64,000 nucleotides of DNA from JAGNKE01 sp964583335 (GCA_964583335.1 CAZOVG010000002.1:62001-126000); one strand, 5' to 3'. Positions 40,192 through 48,338 are shown, counted from the stretch's first letter. The notes: generated by a model not told the origin, from the letters alone. Translations and numbers: made by a program.

Positions 40192-40698
40192 TTAGAGAAA
40201 CTGCCTCATCAATCGCTGGCGTTCCGCCAGTTGTGTGCGCTGCAGCACGTTCAGGGCGCGGTTCTGGCCGAGATTCTGGTCCAGGGCGGTCAGGCGGATC
40301 GTGTCCAGCTCCTCGCGTTTGACGCGTTCGTCGTCCGATTCGTCGAACAGACCGAGCAGGACGGCCTGCGCGGAGCCCGCGCCGCTGCCCACGCCCTGCG
40401 ATCCGAAACTCGCCCTCTGGCGGGCGACGGCGCGGCGCAGGGCCTGCTGGCGCTGCTCCTCGGTCTGGCGGGTGTTGAGGGCGATCTGCTCGCGCTCCAA
40501 CGCTGCCCGCTCTTCGAGCTGTTTCTGCTGGAGGGTCTGCTGGCGTTTAAGCTGGTCGAGGGCGAGGTTGTCCTCCCTCTTCTGCTGTTGCCTGCCGACG
40601 CCGGCGAGGTCCTGCACGCCGCCGAGGATGGCATTTCCGGCGGAGACGACGCTGCCGACCGTGCCGAGCAGCGAGAGTACGGGGGTTAAGGCGGCCAT
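40192..40698 (-). CDS. gp14-like internal virion protein
   Basis: A 168-residue protein with a hydrophobic Gly-rich N-terminus (LLGTVGSVVSAGNAILGGVQ) and then a continuous Gln/Arg/Glu-rich helix (REQIALNTRQTEEQRQQALR) before a Gly/Ser linker (SFGSQGVGSGAGSAQAVLLG). This build and position, just after tail tube B, match small internal or ejection proteins such as T7 gp14. Similarity is structural rather than by a firm motif. Confidence 0.65.
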   Translation of the reverse strand: MAALTPVLSLLGTVGSVVSAGNAILGGVQDLAGVGRQQQKREDNLALDQLKRQQTLQQKQLEERAALEREQIALNTRQTEEQRQQALRRAVARQRASFGSQGVGSGAGSAQAVLLGLFDESDDERVKREELDTIRLTALDQNLGQNRALNVLQRTQLAERQRLMRQFL

Positions 40699-40724
40699 GA
40701 TGGGGGTCCTTTCAAATGTTGTTG

Positions 40725-42623
40725 TTATTCATTCACCTTCAGCTCCGTGGTGACGGAGAGAAGCTCGAAGGGCAGCGGGGCGGATTGTTCGATGCGCCAG
40801 AGGGGTTTCGTGCCGTCCTTCTGCCAGCCGAGGGCGCGCACGGCGATGTCGCCGCTGACCAGCGGCGCGGGAGCGTCCAGAATTTCATCCTCACCGATCT
40901 GGCGCAGGGTAATGTCCTTCAGGCCCCGCCCGGTATCAAGGCGCAGGGCGGCGGTGTCCTTCAGCCGGAAGAGCCCGCGCACGAGGCGCACCTTGCGGCC
41001 CGGGCCGACGGTCGTTGTTTCGTTCGGCGGGAGGGGTTCGATGATGTGCGTATAGGGCAGGCCGATTTCCACCGCGCTCGCGGGTTCGGAGAGCGTCACC
41101 GCGCCGCCCGTCACGAGATGGCCGGGCAGAAGCGCGCCGTCGGCCTTGACGCTGACGGTTCGGCCCTCCAGATGATCGAGGCCGGACCAGACGGTTGCGG
41201 GGCTGCCCGCTTCCCCGGCCAGCGCGGAGTCGAGGTGAAGATTTTCGTCGAACAGTTCGAGCAGATAATCGCCGCCCCGTTCGATGAGCATATAAACCTC
41301 GTCGCCTACCACGGCGACGGATTTCACGAGCCCGTCGGTTTCGTGCAGCGTCCAGGCGGAGACTGACTCGGCGCGGAAGACGGTGAGGGTCGCGAATTTT
41401 CCGTCCTCCCTCACCACGAAGAGCAGGCGGTTGCGCTGGTCGTAATCCTGATCGACCGGGCTTTCGATGACGTGGCGCGAGAGCAGCGCGAGGTCTGTCG
41501 AGGTGTAGGCCTGTTCGAGGTCGGTATAGAGAAATTCGTGGATCTCGTTGCGGCTGCGGGCGACATAGAGGGTCGCGCCGTCCACGTTCAGCGGCGGGAT
41601 GTAGCGGTTGATGACCGAACCGGTGCGCGTCTGGCGCCTTATCTGCACCGCGCCGGGCGTGAGCGGGTCGCCCGTCACCATCCATTCCGCGCCGGAGGTG
41701 AAGACCTGTAAGTGGCGGGAGGAAAATACGCCCCGGATCGCGTTCACCTGATCGGAGAGGATGGCGAATTCGATCGCCTCGTCGTCCAGCCCGGTGCCGA
41801 GATCGAAGTTAAACAGGTCGCCGGATTTGGAGAACCAGAGACGGTTGGGCAGATCGCGGCTGCCGCCGATCACGAGGCGGTCCTGATGGAAGGCCACGGT
41901 GACGGGGTAGCCGCGCGCGGGGCTGAAGGCCTGTTCCGCCCAGTCGATGGTGGCGGCGGTGCCCGAAAGGGTTTCGATCACGGTCGCGCTGACCACCGTG
42001 GGGGAGTCGAAATCGGTGATCTCGACCTCCTTGCCGCCGACGCGCAGGCGCGTGTTCTCGTGACCCGACTCGAAGACGGAGGCGGAGGCCGTGAGGGTGA
42101 TCGCGCCCGTTGTGGCGCTCGGGGTCAGGGTGACTTCGGAGTCCGCGAATTTATAGTAAGGCTGTTGCGTCACGTTGTTTTCGGTGAAGAACGTCCAGTT
42201 CGAGAGCGTCCACGTTCCCCCGCTGCCGCGCGTGAGTTTGCGCGGCGGCACATCGGGGTGGACGAGCAGCAGCGTGTCGGCGCTTTGAATCCAGGCGAGC
42301 TGCGCGATCTGCGTCTCCGTCCACGGGGCGGCGATGGTGGCGGCATGGAGGCCGCCCGTGTACACGTCGATGCGTTCGTGCGTGATCAGGAGCAGCGCGG
42401 TCTGCTCGGTGTTGAACTCGAACGCGATGATCTTGCCGTTGCCCGGCGCGGTATCGACAAAGCCGAGGCCGAAGCGGCGGCGCACCCCGCCCGTTGGGTT
42501 GATGAAAACGTTGCGCAGGGCGAGCGCGCCGTTGTCGTACGCGCGCAGATCGCCGCGCCCCAGAAGCTCGCGCGAGACTTCGCCGGCGGTGAAGGTGGTT
42601 TTCACTTCGGTGATGAGGGTCAT
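40725..42623 (-). CDS. Tail tubular protein B (nozzle)
   Basis: A 632-residue beta-rich structural protein. The opening (VKTTFTAGEVSRELLGRGDL, NGALALRNVFINPTGGVRRR, then IAFEFNTEQTALLLI) is the conserved start of podoviral nozzle/stabilisation proteins equivalent to T7 gp12. Later strands include PVTVAFHQDRLVIGGSRDLP and the VRALGWQKDG end. It lies between gp14-like and, after moron genes, tail tube A, as in T7. Confidence 0.85.
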   Translation of the reverse strand: MTLITEVKTTFTAGEVSRELLGRGDLRAYDNGALALRNVFINPTGGVRRRFGLGFVDTAPGNGKIIAFEFNTEQTALLLITHERIDVYTGGLHAATIAAPWTETQIAQLAWIQSADTLLLVHPDVPPRKLTRGSGGTWTLSNWTFFTENNVTQQPYYKFADSEVTLTPSATTGAITLTASASVFESGHENTRLRVGGKEVEITDFDSPTVVSATVIETLSGTAATIDWAEQAFSPARGYPVTVAFHQDRLVIGGSRDLPNRLWFSKSGDLFNFDLGTGLDDEAIEFAILSDQVNAIRGVFSSRHLQVFTSGAEWMVTGDPLTPGAVQIRRQTRTGSVINRYIPPLNVDGATLYVARSRNEIHEFLYTDLEQAYTSTDLALLSRHVIESPVDQDYDQRNRLLFVVREDGKFATLTVFRAESVSAWTLHETDGLVKSVAVVGDEVYMLIERGGDYLLELFDENLHLDSALAGEAGSPATVWSGLDHLEGRTVSVKADGALLPGHLVTGGAVTLSEPASAVEIGLPYTHIIEPLPPNETTTVGPGRKVRLVRGLFRLKDTAALRLDTGRGLKDITLRQIGEDEILDAPAPLVSGDIAVRALGWQKDGTKPLWRIEQSAPLPFELLSVTTELKVNE

Positions 42624-42686
42624 GGGTTTTCCTTTTTTGGATGGTTGCGTTCTTTTCCGGCGTTTGCGGGCGTGCTATTTTTCGGT

Positions 42687-43376
42687 ATGACGATGCGCTC
42701 AGGATTTTTTGCCGCCGTTTTCTGTTTGATTGCCCTCAGCGCCTGCGCTGGTGTCAGGCCGGGCGCCGCGCCCGCCTGCCCCACTTCCGCGCCAACCGTC
42801 ATCAAGGACGAGGTGGAGGCGAAGCTGCTTTACAATCCCGAACGGATGAATAGCCAGATTGATGGGGTTATCCCGCGCGGGCAGCACGGCTTTGGCAAAG
42901 CCGATCTTCTGCTGCTTTCTGAGCGCGGAGAAGCCCGATTTCCCGGTTTCCTTATGGTTTCAGAGGGCCGCTCTTTAAAGCCTGGTTGTCCGCTCGGCCC
43001 TTATACGCTCATGGGATGGCAAGAATACAGGCTTGATGATCGCGGCGCCGCTCAATCTGTTAATGTCGGGACACTTAACGGCACTATCACGGAAATTCGG
43101 CCTTATGAATTTGACTTCGCCGGCATCATCAGCGGCACTTACGGCGACAAATATATTAAAACCGGAGATTATAGTTTTACCAACTCGTTCTACCAGCTGC
43201 GCGGCACCTTTACATTTTCGCGCAAGGGTCATCCCGCTTACTGGAGCCTTGTCTCTGTCCCCGAGAGCGATCTTGACGCGCAGGATTATCTGCCGCCCAT
43301 GGATATTCTTACACGCAGCCCTGCTCAGGATTTGCTCGAAGAGTATAAAAAAGCTGCGGCGGACGGCACGTTATAG
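42687..43376 (+). CDS. Lipoprotein gene opposed to the phage genes
   Basis: A 229-residue lipoprotein: FFAAVFCLIALSACAGVRPG is a clear lipobox signal with Cys at residue 20. The mature part is soluble and beta-rich (GPYTLMGWQEYRLDD, GDYSFTNSFYQLRGTFTF). It faces away from all surrounding phage genes and converges with the GH108-like gene. No family recognised. It is a likely moron or host gene expressed from its own promoter. Confidence 0.75.
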   Translation: MTMRSGFFAAVFCLIALSACAGVRPGAAPACPTSAPTVIKDEVEAKLLYNPERMNSQIDGVIPRGQHGFGKADLLLLSERGEARFPGFLMVSEGRSLKPGCPLGPYTLMGWQEYRLDDRGAAQSVNVGTLNGTITEIRPYEFDFAGIISGTYGDKYIKTGDYSFTNSFYQLRGTFTFSRKGHPAYWSLVSVPESDLDAQDYLPPMDILTRSPAQDLLEEYKKAAADGTL

Positions 43377-43388
43377 CGCCGCGCCCTC

Positions 43389-44171
43389 CTATTCTTCGTC
43401 GCGGAAACGGAAATAATCGTTGCGGGCTTTTTCGTCTTGTCTTCTGGCGTTCGCGGAGAACTCCAAGAAACTTCTGGTTTTACGGGGGTCTTTTGCAATT
43501 TCCTGAAGGGCTTTCAGGGTCATGCTTCCAAATGAACCGCCTTTGCCCGTATCCTGCTCCGGGTCGGCCAGCCTTACAGAATGCCGGATGATCTCTGCCC
43601 CTCTGCCCGGGCCTTCCCTAAACAGCATATCGGCTACTGACGATGCCATTCTTGGATCACCAATAAGACCTAGTATCTGGTATCCTTGAATGGAATTTTT
43701 TGGATTTTTAAGATTGTAAGTCTTTGCTGGACCCTCCAGATGAAGATTGTAGAATCCTTTATAAACATCTTTAACATCTTGAAGATCAAGGTTGTCCGTT
43801 TGGATTTTCTCTCCTTTACGTTCAACGAGTTCATTCAATCTTTCCCTTTGTACCAGATCATCCAAGGTCGCCTGCAAAATTCCGGCGACGGCAGAACCGC
43901 CGGGAGCCTTTTTCATGCCGCCCTCGGCTGCGAAAATATCATGAAACACTTGCTTTTCTGCACTTGAGAGTCCTTTATCCAACTGCACGATGCGGCTCCA
44001 GTCGTCCCACTCCGTCCTGCGCTGTCCTTTGAAAACTTCGCGGCGATAAGCCGGCGGTTCTATGCCGGTCACGGGTTTGCGTTTTGGGACCGTGACTTCA
44101 CTCTGCGTATTCCACTCACGGATGATACGGCCCGTCGCGTCGGTGCGCGCGGTGGGTTTGGTTTCAGGCAT
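43389..44171 (-). CDS. Possible GH108-type muramidase, tagged N-terminus
   Basis: A 260-residue protein. The segment KQVFHDIFAAEGGMKKAPGG, followed by GILQATLDDL, recalls the EGG...GGxxxGI catalytic entry of GH108 N-acetylmuramidases, and a later lQ/GP-containing region (FREGPGRGAEIIRHSVRL) fits weakly. The first 20 residues carry RTDATGRIIREW, also present in the broken gene at 44886-45272. Upstream a terminator separates it from its neighbours. The enzyme assignment is tentative. Confidence 0.5.
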   Translation of the reverse strand: MPETKPTARTDATGRIIREWNTQSEVTVPKRKPVTGIEPPAYRREVFKGQRRTEWDDWSRIVQLDKGLSSAEKQVFHDIFAAEGGMKKAPGGSAVAGILQATLDDLVQRERLNELVERKGEKIQTDNLDLQDVKDVYKGFYNLHLEGPAKTYNLKNPKNSIQGYQILGLIGDPRMASSVADMLFREGPGRGAEIIRHSVRLADPEQDTGKGGSFGSMTLKALQEIAKDPRKTRSFLEFSANARRQDEKARNDYFRFRDEE

Positions 44172-44190
44172 AGGTTTTCCTTATCTCAAT

Positions 44191-44216
44191 AAAAAAACCG
44201 CCCGAGGGGGCGGTTT
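44191..44216 (-). terminator. Intrinsic terminator, minus strand
   Basis: AAACCGCCC and GGGCGGTTT form a hairpin with a T-run on the minus strand, between the 79-aa gene (ending at 44242) and the GH108-like gene. Confidence 0.8.
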
Positions 44217-44241
44217 GGGTTTTGTCTTTCGCGGCGGGCGA

Positions 44242-44481
44242 TCAGCCGATGCCGAGGAAGGGCTCGTCGTCTTCCGGGATGGGGTGCACGATGCCAGAGA
44301 AGGCATAGGCCTCTTGCGCGGCGGGGACGACTGCGGGTTCGACGCCCGGGTCGTCGGGGAAGACCGGGAGGGCGAAGGCGCCTTCCGCGCCCAGATCATA
44401 GCCGGGGCTGTGGTCCTGATGGTCCTGCGGTTCCTGTTTGCCGCGCCCGAGAAGGGCCGCGAATTTGTCTCTCCATGCCAT
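44242..44481 (-). CDS. 79-aa acidic protein with MAWRDKFA start
   Basis: A small protein: a basic N-terminus (MAWRDKFAALLGRGKQEPQD) followed by an acidic Pro/Ala-rich, probably disordered tail ending PIPEDDEPFLGIG. The N-terminus is repeated in the next upstream 37-aa frame (MKGWREKFAGLIGGR). The function is unknown; minor virion or scaffold-like proteins have such composition. Confidence 0.55.
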   Translation of the reverse strand: MAWRDKFAALLGRGKQEPQDHQDHSPGYDLGAEGAFALPVFPDDPGVEPAVVPAAQEAYAFSGIVHPIPEDDEPFLGIG

Positions 44482-44541
44482 CGGCTTTACTCCTGTCTGT
44501 TTTTATTCTAGCGGGGGTTTTAGGCCTTTTACAGAATATTT

Positions 44542-44655
44542 TCAAGCTTTACTGCGCCCTGCCCTGCAACGCTGCGGATTTTCTGGCTTCCGGGGCGGGG
44601 GTGTCCTGCTGCGCCCGCCGATCAGTCCTGCGAATTTCTCTCTCCAGCCCTTCAT
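44542..44655 (-). CDS. 37-aa relative of the 79-aa protein
   Basis: ATG at 44655 to TGA at 44542 encodes MKGWREKFAGLIGGR and a Pro/Arg-rich tail. The start is similar to MAWRDKFAALLGRGK of the neighbouring gene, so the region seems duplicated and this copy truncated. It could be a small gene or a fragment. Confidence 0.4.
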   Translation of the reverse strand: MKGWREKFAGLIGGRSRTPPPRKPENPQRCRAGRSKA

Positions 44656-44685
44656 GCCGTTATGCCTGATTTTCCTTCGTATTAC

Positions 44686-44871
44686 TTATGGGCGCATGAC
44701 GATGTGATAGAGAACCGCGCTGAGAAGACCTGCCGGGACTCCGTATGCAGCGCCGAGTTGCCATGTCAGTTGGCTTGTAAACGCAATCGCAGCTATCACA
44801 ATCGCCCATCTATGTACGTTTTTATTATAAAATGGAGGTTTATCGGGTTTGTCCGGCTGAAGATTTTCCAC
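44686..44871 (-). CDS. 61-aa membrane protein (GTG start)
   Basis: GTG at 44871 begins a short protein with a Pro/Lys-rich N-terminus and a hydrophobic C-terminal half (WAIVIAAIAFTSQLTWQLGA, then VPAGLLSAVLYHIVM), probably two short helices. It begins 14 bases after the stop of the broken upstream gene. Confidence 0.5.
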   Translation of the reverse strand: MENLQPDKPDKPPFYNKNVHRWAIVIAAIAFTSQLTWQLGAAYGVPAGLLSAVLYHIVMRP

Positions 44872-44885
44872 TTTTAAATCTCTGT

Positions 44886-45272
44886 TTAATTTTTTCGCCT
44901 GCAGTTCATAAGACGCTCCCGAATAAGCGTTTCTGCTTTCTTTTTGTTTTCATACTCAGGGCTAAGAGAATTTTTTATTGAGTTTAACACAGACAATAAA
45001 TTTTTTTCAATTTCCTGCTTTTTTCTTAAAAGATTTTGTTTTTGAAAATTCAAAACTACATCTGTTTTTGAATTTGTATTTATGGCATCTCCTATTTCTT
45101 CTAAATATTGTCCTAATTCTTCCCCCTAGAACCATCCCTTCCGCGCCTATGGCCATCATGCCTCCCGGCCCGGTCGGTGTGCCTATAATCGCTCCTATTT
45201 ATGGCCTTCTTCTTTCCAATCGCGGATGATGCGGCCCGTCGCGTCGGTGCGGAGGGATTTTTCATGGTTCAT
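44886..45272 (-). pseudogene. Frameshifted gene with RTDATGRIIRDW start
   Basis: ATG at 45272 opens a 25-codon frame (MNHEKSLRTDATGRIIRDW, ending GHK). The sequence continues in a second frame (IGAIIGTPTGPGGMMAIGAE) after an AAA run, then in a third (EELGQYLEEIGDAINTNSK through ERLMNCRRKN) after a GGGGG run, ending at TAA 44886. Restoring one A and removing one G would give a single protein of about 128 residues with a Gly-rich middle and a charged helical end. It may be a pseudogene, a homopolymer assembly error, or programmed frameshifting. Confidence 0.55.
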
Positions 45273-45277
45273 GTTTT

Positions 45278-45847
45278 TTAATCCCGGACCGTCACCAGCG
45301 TGAAATCCTCGATGCGGCCGGGGGTGTCCTGCTGCGCGTCGATTTGGCGGGCGCGTTGAAATTCCTGCTCGGCCAGGCGGAAGAGCGCCTCGGCGCGGGA
45401 GGTGCTTTCGGTCACGGGGATGCAAAACTCGGCGGCTAGCCGCGTGATCAGCGCCTGATCGAAATAGGGCGGGAAGGCCTCCTCCTCCGGGCGGAAAATA
45501 TAGGTCAGGGTCACGGCGCTTTCGTTGGTGTGGATCGCACCGGCGGCGATGCGGTAGGTCGCGCCGCGCCCGCGCGTTCCAGTGCCGAGCGAGAGGGCGC
45601 GAAGGAAATCGGCGGGCAGTTGATAGGCGTATTGATAATCGGCGACGGGGGGCGTGACGAGCTGGGTCAGGTTCGCCTGCCCGGTCGCGAAGCTCCAGCC
45701 GTAGGCGGAGAGCAGCGCGTCGCACACGGGGCGGAACAGCGCGCCCGCGATTTCGGATTCGGCGGTGCCGTCGGCGAAGGATGTGATGGGCGCCGCGCCG
45801 ATGCGAATAAGCGCGCGCGAGCACAGGGCAATATCGGATAGTGCCAT
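45278..45847 (-). CDS. Tail tubular protein A (adaptor)
   Basis: A 189-residue podoviral head-to-tail adaptor equivalent to T7 gp11. The start ALSDIALCSRALIRIGAAPI followed by FADGTAESEIAGALFRPVCD is the conserved pattern of this family, as are the YQYAYQLPADFLRAL and LTYIFRPEEEAFPPYFDQAL segments. It would join the portal to the nozzle. Intact, with a normal ribosome site. Confidence 0.88.
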   Translation of the reverse strand: MALSDIALCSRALIRIGAAPITSFADGTAESEIAGALFRPVCDALLSAYGWSFATGQANLTQLVTPPVADYQYAYQLPADFLRALSLGTGTRGRGATYRIAAGAIHTNESAVTLTYIFRPEEEAFPPYFDQALITRLAAEFCIPVTESTSRAEALFRLAEQEFQRARQIDAQQDTPGRIEDFTLVTVRD

Positions 45848-45894
45848 GGGGAGTCTCCAGTGATGTTTGGGGGTTTTAGTTTGTGCGAAAGAGC

Positions 45895-46305
45895 TTAAAT
45901 GGTTGAGCCAAGATGCCGCTTTATGTGTTCGATAATTTTTTTATATTTTCCAGTTTCATCAGTTTCAGCAAAGCTTAAGGCCAGCGCTAACGGAGTGTCT
46001 CCATAAACATTGATTGGGCTAGAATCCGCTCCATTCTCCAATATCAATTTTACGGCTTCCGGGTGACCTTGCTCTACAGCGGAATGTAACGGGGTAAAGT
46101 CGTGCTCTCCCTTCACATTTATATTTGCGCCGTTCTCCAGAAGAGTTTCTATCTCTTCCAAGCTTCCTCGAACCGCCGCGACGTGCAAAGGATAATCGCC
46201 AAAAAGGCTAACCTGATTCACGTCCACCAACACCCGATCTATATACTCTGGAAGAGTTTGATAATCGGCCAGAATGTCTGAAACTGATATTTTCTTATCC
46301 GTCAT
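45895..46305 (-). CDS. Ankyrin-repeat protein
   Basis: A 136-residue protein with three ankyrin repeats: GDYPLHVAAVRGSLEEIETL, DFTPLHSAVEQGHPEAVKLI and a weaker GDTPLALALSFAETDE. Small bacterial ankyrin proteins often act as immunity or binding proteins. AT-rich and inserted between the capsid and tail-tube genes, hence a likely moron. Confidence 0.8.
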   Translation of the reverse strand: MTDKKISVSDILADYQTLPEYIDRVLVDVNQVSLFGDYPLHVAAVRGSLEEIETLLENGANINVKGEHDFTPLHSAVEQGHPEAVKLILENGADSSPINVYGDTPLALALSFAETDETGKYKKIIEHIKRHLGSTI

Positions 46306-46331
46306 TGCAATCTGGTTTTTGTTATCAAAAA

Positions 46332-46529
46332 TTATTCTTTGTACTCGCAGATCTTACTTTCATCATTCCACCCGCCTCCGGAATCACGGCATTGATCCAT
46401 CTCTAAAAATTTATAATTAAAACTGTTCATAGCCCATAAAAAAGACAGGTAGAGACCAATCAAAAGAACGATTCCTACTATGAGGCTCCATAGAAATCGG
46501 TTCAAAAAAATTATCAGCGTTTTGATCAT
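46332..46529 (-). CDS. 65-aa membrane protein
   Basis: A small protein with one or two helices (FLWSLIVGIVLLIGLYLSFL, about 13-32) and a short Cys-containing external end (DQCRDSGGGWNDESKICEY). It lies 4 bases from the next gene upstream, so the two are coupled. This type of small membrane protein with a GGxWN...C tail is seen next to toxin-immunity genes; role here is unknown. Confidence 0.55.
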   Translation of the reverse strand: MIKTLIIFLNRFLWSLIVGIVLLIGLYLSFLWAMNSFNYKFLEMDQCRDSGGGWNDESKICEYKE

Positions 46530-46533
46530 GTAT

Positions 46534-46884
46534 TTATAAGGAGTACGTTTCTATGCGATCTATATTTTCCGGCCAAGGTTCTCCGTATGTAAAACCTTCT
46601 AAAGACTCGATGTAACCCCTCTTTATGTAGAGCAGATAGCCTGTTTCAAGGGTTTGGTTAATCTTGGCTCCCAGTGCGGAAAATGTATAGGTTTCGGCGT
46701 CGTTCCCGACTTTCAATTTTTCTGATTTCTCGAAATACGTAAAAAATCCGACTCCTGTAAAATCTCTTTCCCTGACGAAGACATCGGAAAGGAAGCTTTT
46801 TTGGTCGTCTATTGAGATGTTCTTACGCGACAGGAAATATTTCACTATCTCTTTTTCCACCGCGAGCAATTCCTTTGTTTTCAT
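46534..46884 (-). CDS. 116-aa immunity-like protein
   Basis: ATG at 46884 starts MKTKELLAVEKEIVKYFLS. The core RERDFTGVGFFTYFEKSE, the YLLYIKRGYIESLEGFTYGE segment and the PWPENIDRIE end fit a widespread small-protein family often found near immunity and polymorphic-toxin genes. A longer frame to 46935 adds Cys-rich sequence that is unlikely to be native. It forms part of the AT-rich insertion between capsid and tail genes. Confidence 0.6.
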   Translation of the reverse strand: MKTKELLAVEKEIVKYFLSRKNISIDDQKSFLSDVFVRERDFTGVGFFTYFEKSEKLKVGNDAETYTFSALGAKINQTLETGYLLYIKRGYIESLEGFTYGEPWPENIDRIETYSL

Positions 46885-46966
46885 AAGTATCTTGTAACAC
46901 GTCAGACATGCCGTAAGGAAGCGCAGCCCCCGCACTGAGGCGGGGATTGCATACTTTAATTAGGAT

Positions 46967-47004
46967 GCGTGGCCCCAACCCCTTTTAAAGGATTGGAGCC
47001 ACGC
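46967..47004. other. Long imperfect hairpin
   Basis: GCGTGGCCCCAACCCCTTTT folds back on AAAGGATTGGAGCCACGC with three mismatches. There is no T-run on either side. It sits in a 347-base gap (46885-47231) that otherwise holds only a dispersed repeat near 47189, downstream of the capsid block. Confidence 0.6.
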
Positions 47005-47184
47005 GGGGGGCGTCGATAGGGTCCGGGCGCGCGTGTGGGCGCGGCTTTCCGGCACGAGGGGCGAGCGCTACGGACATGTGAGGAGGAGGCTCACGCGCTC
47101 AAGCCCCGCGCCGTCTCAGGCTCCGGGGATGGCCGGAGCGTTCGGGGCAGGACCCGCCCTGCTCTTTTCGGGTTTCGCTTCTGA

Positions 47185-47215
47185 TGTGGATCCCCGCTTG
47201 CGCGCGGATGCCGTC
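47185..47215. repeat. Dispersed hairpin repeat
   Basis: GTGGATCCCCGCTTGCGCGC with GGATGCC is a single copy of the GGATCCCCG-type module, immediately downstream of the minus-strand 79-aa gene. Confidence 0.7.
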
Positions 47216-47231
47216 AACAGAGAACGCAACC

Positions 47232-47471
47232 TTACGAGTAGGCGGCGATGACGACGGTCGTGCCGTTGTTGCTGGTCACGACATAGAAGGTCGTGTCCGG
47301 CGTGCCGTCCGTATCGACGTTGGCGATGATCAGATCGTTCACGCGCAGCATATCGACGGCCTTGTTGAAATAGCCGCCGGCGGTGACCGAGCTGTCTGTT
47401 GTGGTGTAGTGCCAGAGCGTGAAGTTGTTGGCGTAGGCCAGGACGCTCAGGTCGGATGCGATGAAAGCCAT
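47232..47471 (-). CDS. 79-aa probable minor capsid protein
   Basis: A small beta-rich protein (LAYANNFTLWHYTTTDSSVT, then VNDLIIANVDTDGTPDTTFY) directly after the capsid gene. Position and the Thr/Asn-rich beta composition suggest a decoration or head-fibre-like protein. No firm family match. Confidence 0.6.
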   Translation of the reverse strand: MAFIASDLSVLAYANNFTLWHYTTTDSSVTAGGYFNKAVDMLRVNDLIIANVDTDGTPDTTFYVVTSNNGTTVVIAAYS

Positions 47472-47504
47472 GATGGTTTCTCCTTAGATTTTGTGGGTGT
47501 TGGA

Positions 47505-48338
47505 TTAATCAGGCGTTTCGTCGCACTTGATGGTGACGATGCCGCTCTGGTCGATCAGACCCGCGCCCTGACTCATCATGTTGTTGACGAAGTGGGCGGC
47601 GCGGTCGCCGTGCCAGGTGATGTCGGTCTTGACGTCGCTGGCCGCCGCGTGGCCGACCGCCGTGCGGTGGTAGTAGAAGCACGAGCGGATGTCGCTGCCG
47701 TCGATCGGCAGGCCGGAGTGCGGGATGAAGACCGTGCCGAGGAACATCTTCGCTTGTGTGATGCTGGCGAAGGGCAGCGCGTCTTTGCCGATATAGTCGG
47801 CGTTGACGAATTCCTCGATCTCCAGAAGCTCGCTCCACTGTTTCCAGCCGACGACGCAGAAACGCTGGCCGTCGTCGGGCACGTCGTTGGTGCCGAAGGT
47901 CTGGAAGGCGGAGAGGATTTTGTCCTTGGTCATGCCGATGTTGGAATCGACGACCGTGTGCGCGGAGGCGGTGGCGAGCGCGGCGATGATCAGTTCATCC
48001 GTCTTGCGGCCCAGCGCGTTCGCGCCGGCGTTGGCGATGACCTGGCGCTCGTCGATATTCGTTTTGAGTTCGTCGAGGCGGTCCACCCAGTCGCCCGCGT
48101 AATAATCCTGAAGCACGACCTCGATACTGGTGTGGTTCAGGTTCATCACGGGGACCATGCCGTGGGTGGATTTGGTGGAGGCCGTGCCCTTGCCGACCTT
48201 CTGGAACACGGCGGAGCTGCCGTTCACGTTGCCGATGGTGCGGACGGTGTTGCGGAGTTTACTGCCTTGGCGTTGATAGGCCTCGTGCACTTCGCGTTCG
48301 AACTGCTTGATGAAGGCGTTGTCGAGAGTGGTAGACAT
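47505..48338 (-). CDS. Major capsid protein
   Basis: A 277-residue HK97-fold-type capsid protein of short-tailed phages. Features: a helical N-arm (FIKQFEREVHEAYQRQGSKL), VVLQDYYAGDWVDRLDELKT, ANAGANALGRKTDELIIAAL and the C-terminal FYYHRTAVGHAAASDVKTDI found in podoviral capsid proteins. It lies downstream of a consensus-like promoter at 48540-48568. The start with GAGGT at proper spacing is convincing. Confidence 0.85.
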   Translation of the reverse strand: MSTTLDNAFIKQFEREVHEAYQRQGSKLRNTVRTIGNVNGSSAVFQKVGKGTASTKSTHGMVPVMNLNHTSIEVVLQDYYAGDWVDRLDELKTNIDERQVIANAGANALGRKTDELIIAALATASAHTVVDSNIGMTKDKILSAFQTFGTNDVPDDGQRFCVVGWKQWSELLEIEEFVNADYIGKDALPFASITQAKMFLGTVFIPHSGLPIDGSDIRSCFYYHRTAVGHAAASDVKTDITWHGDRAAHFVNNMMSQGAGLIDQSGIVTIKCDETPD

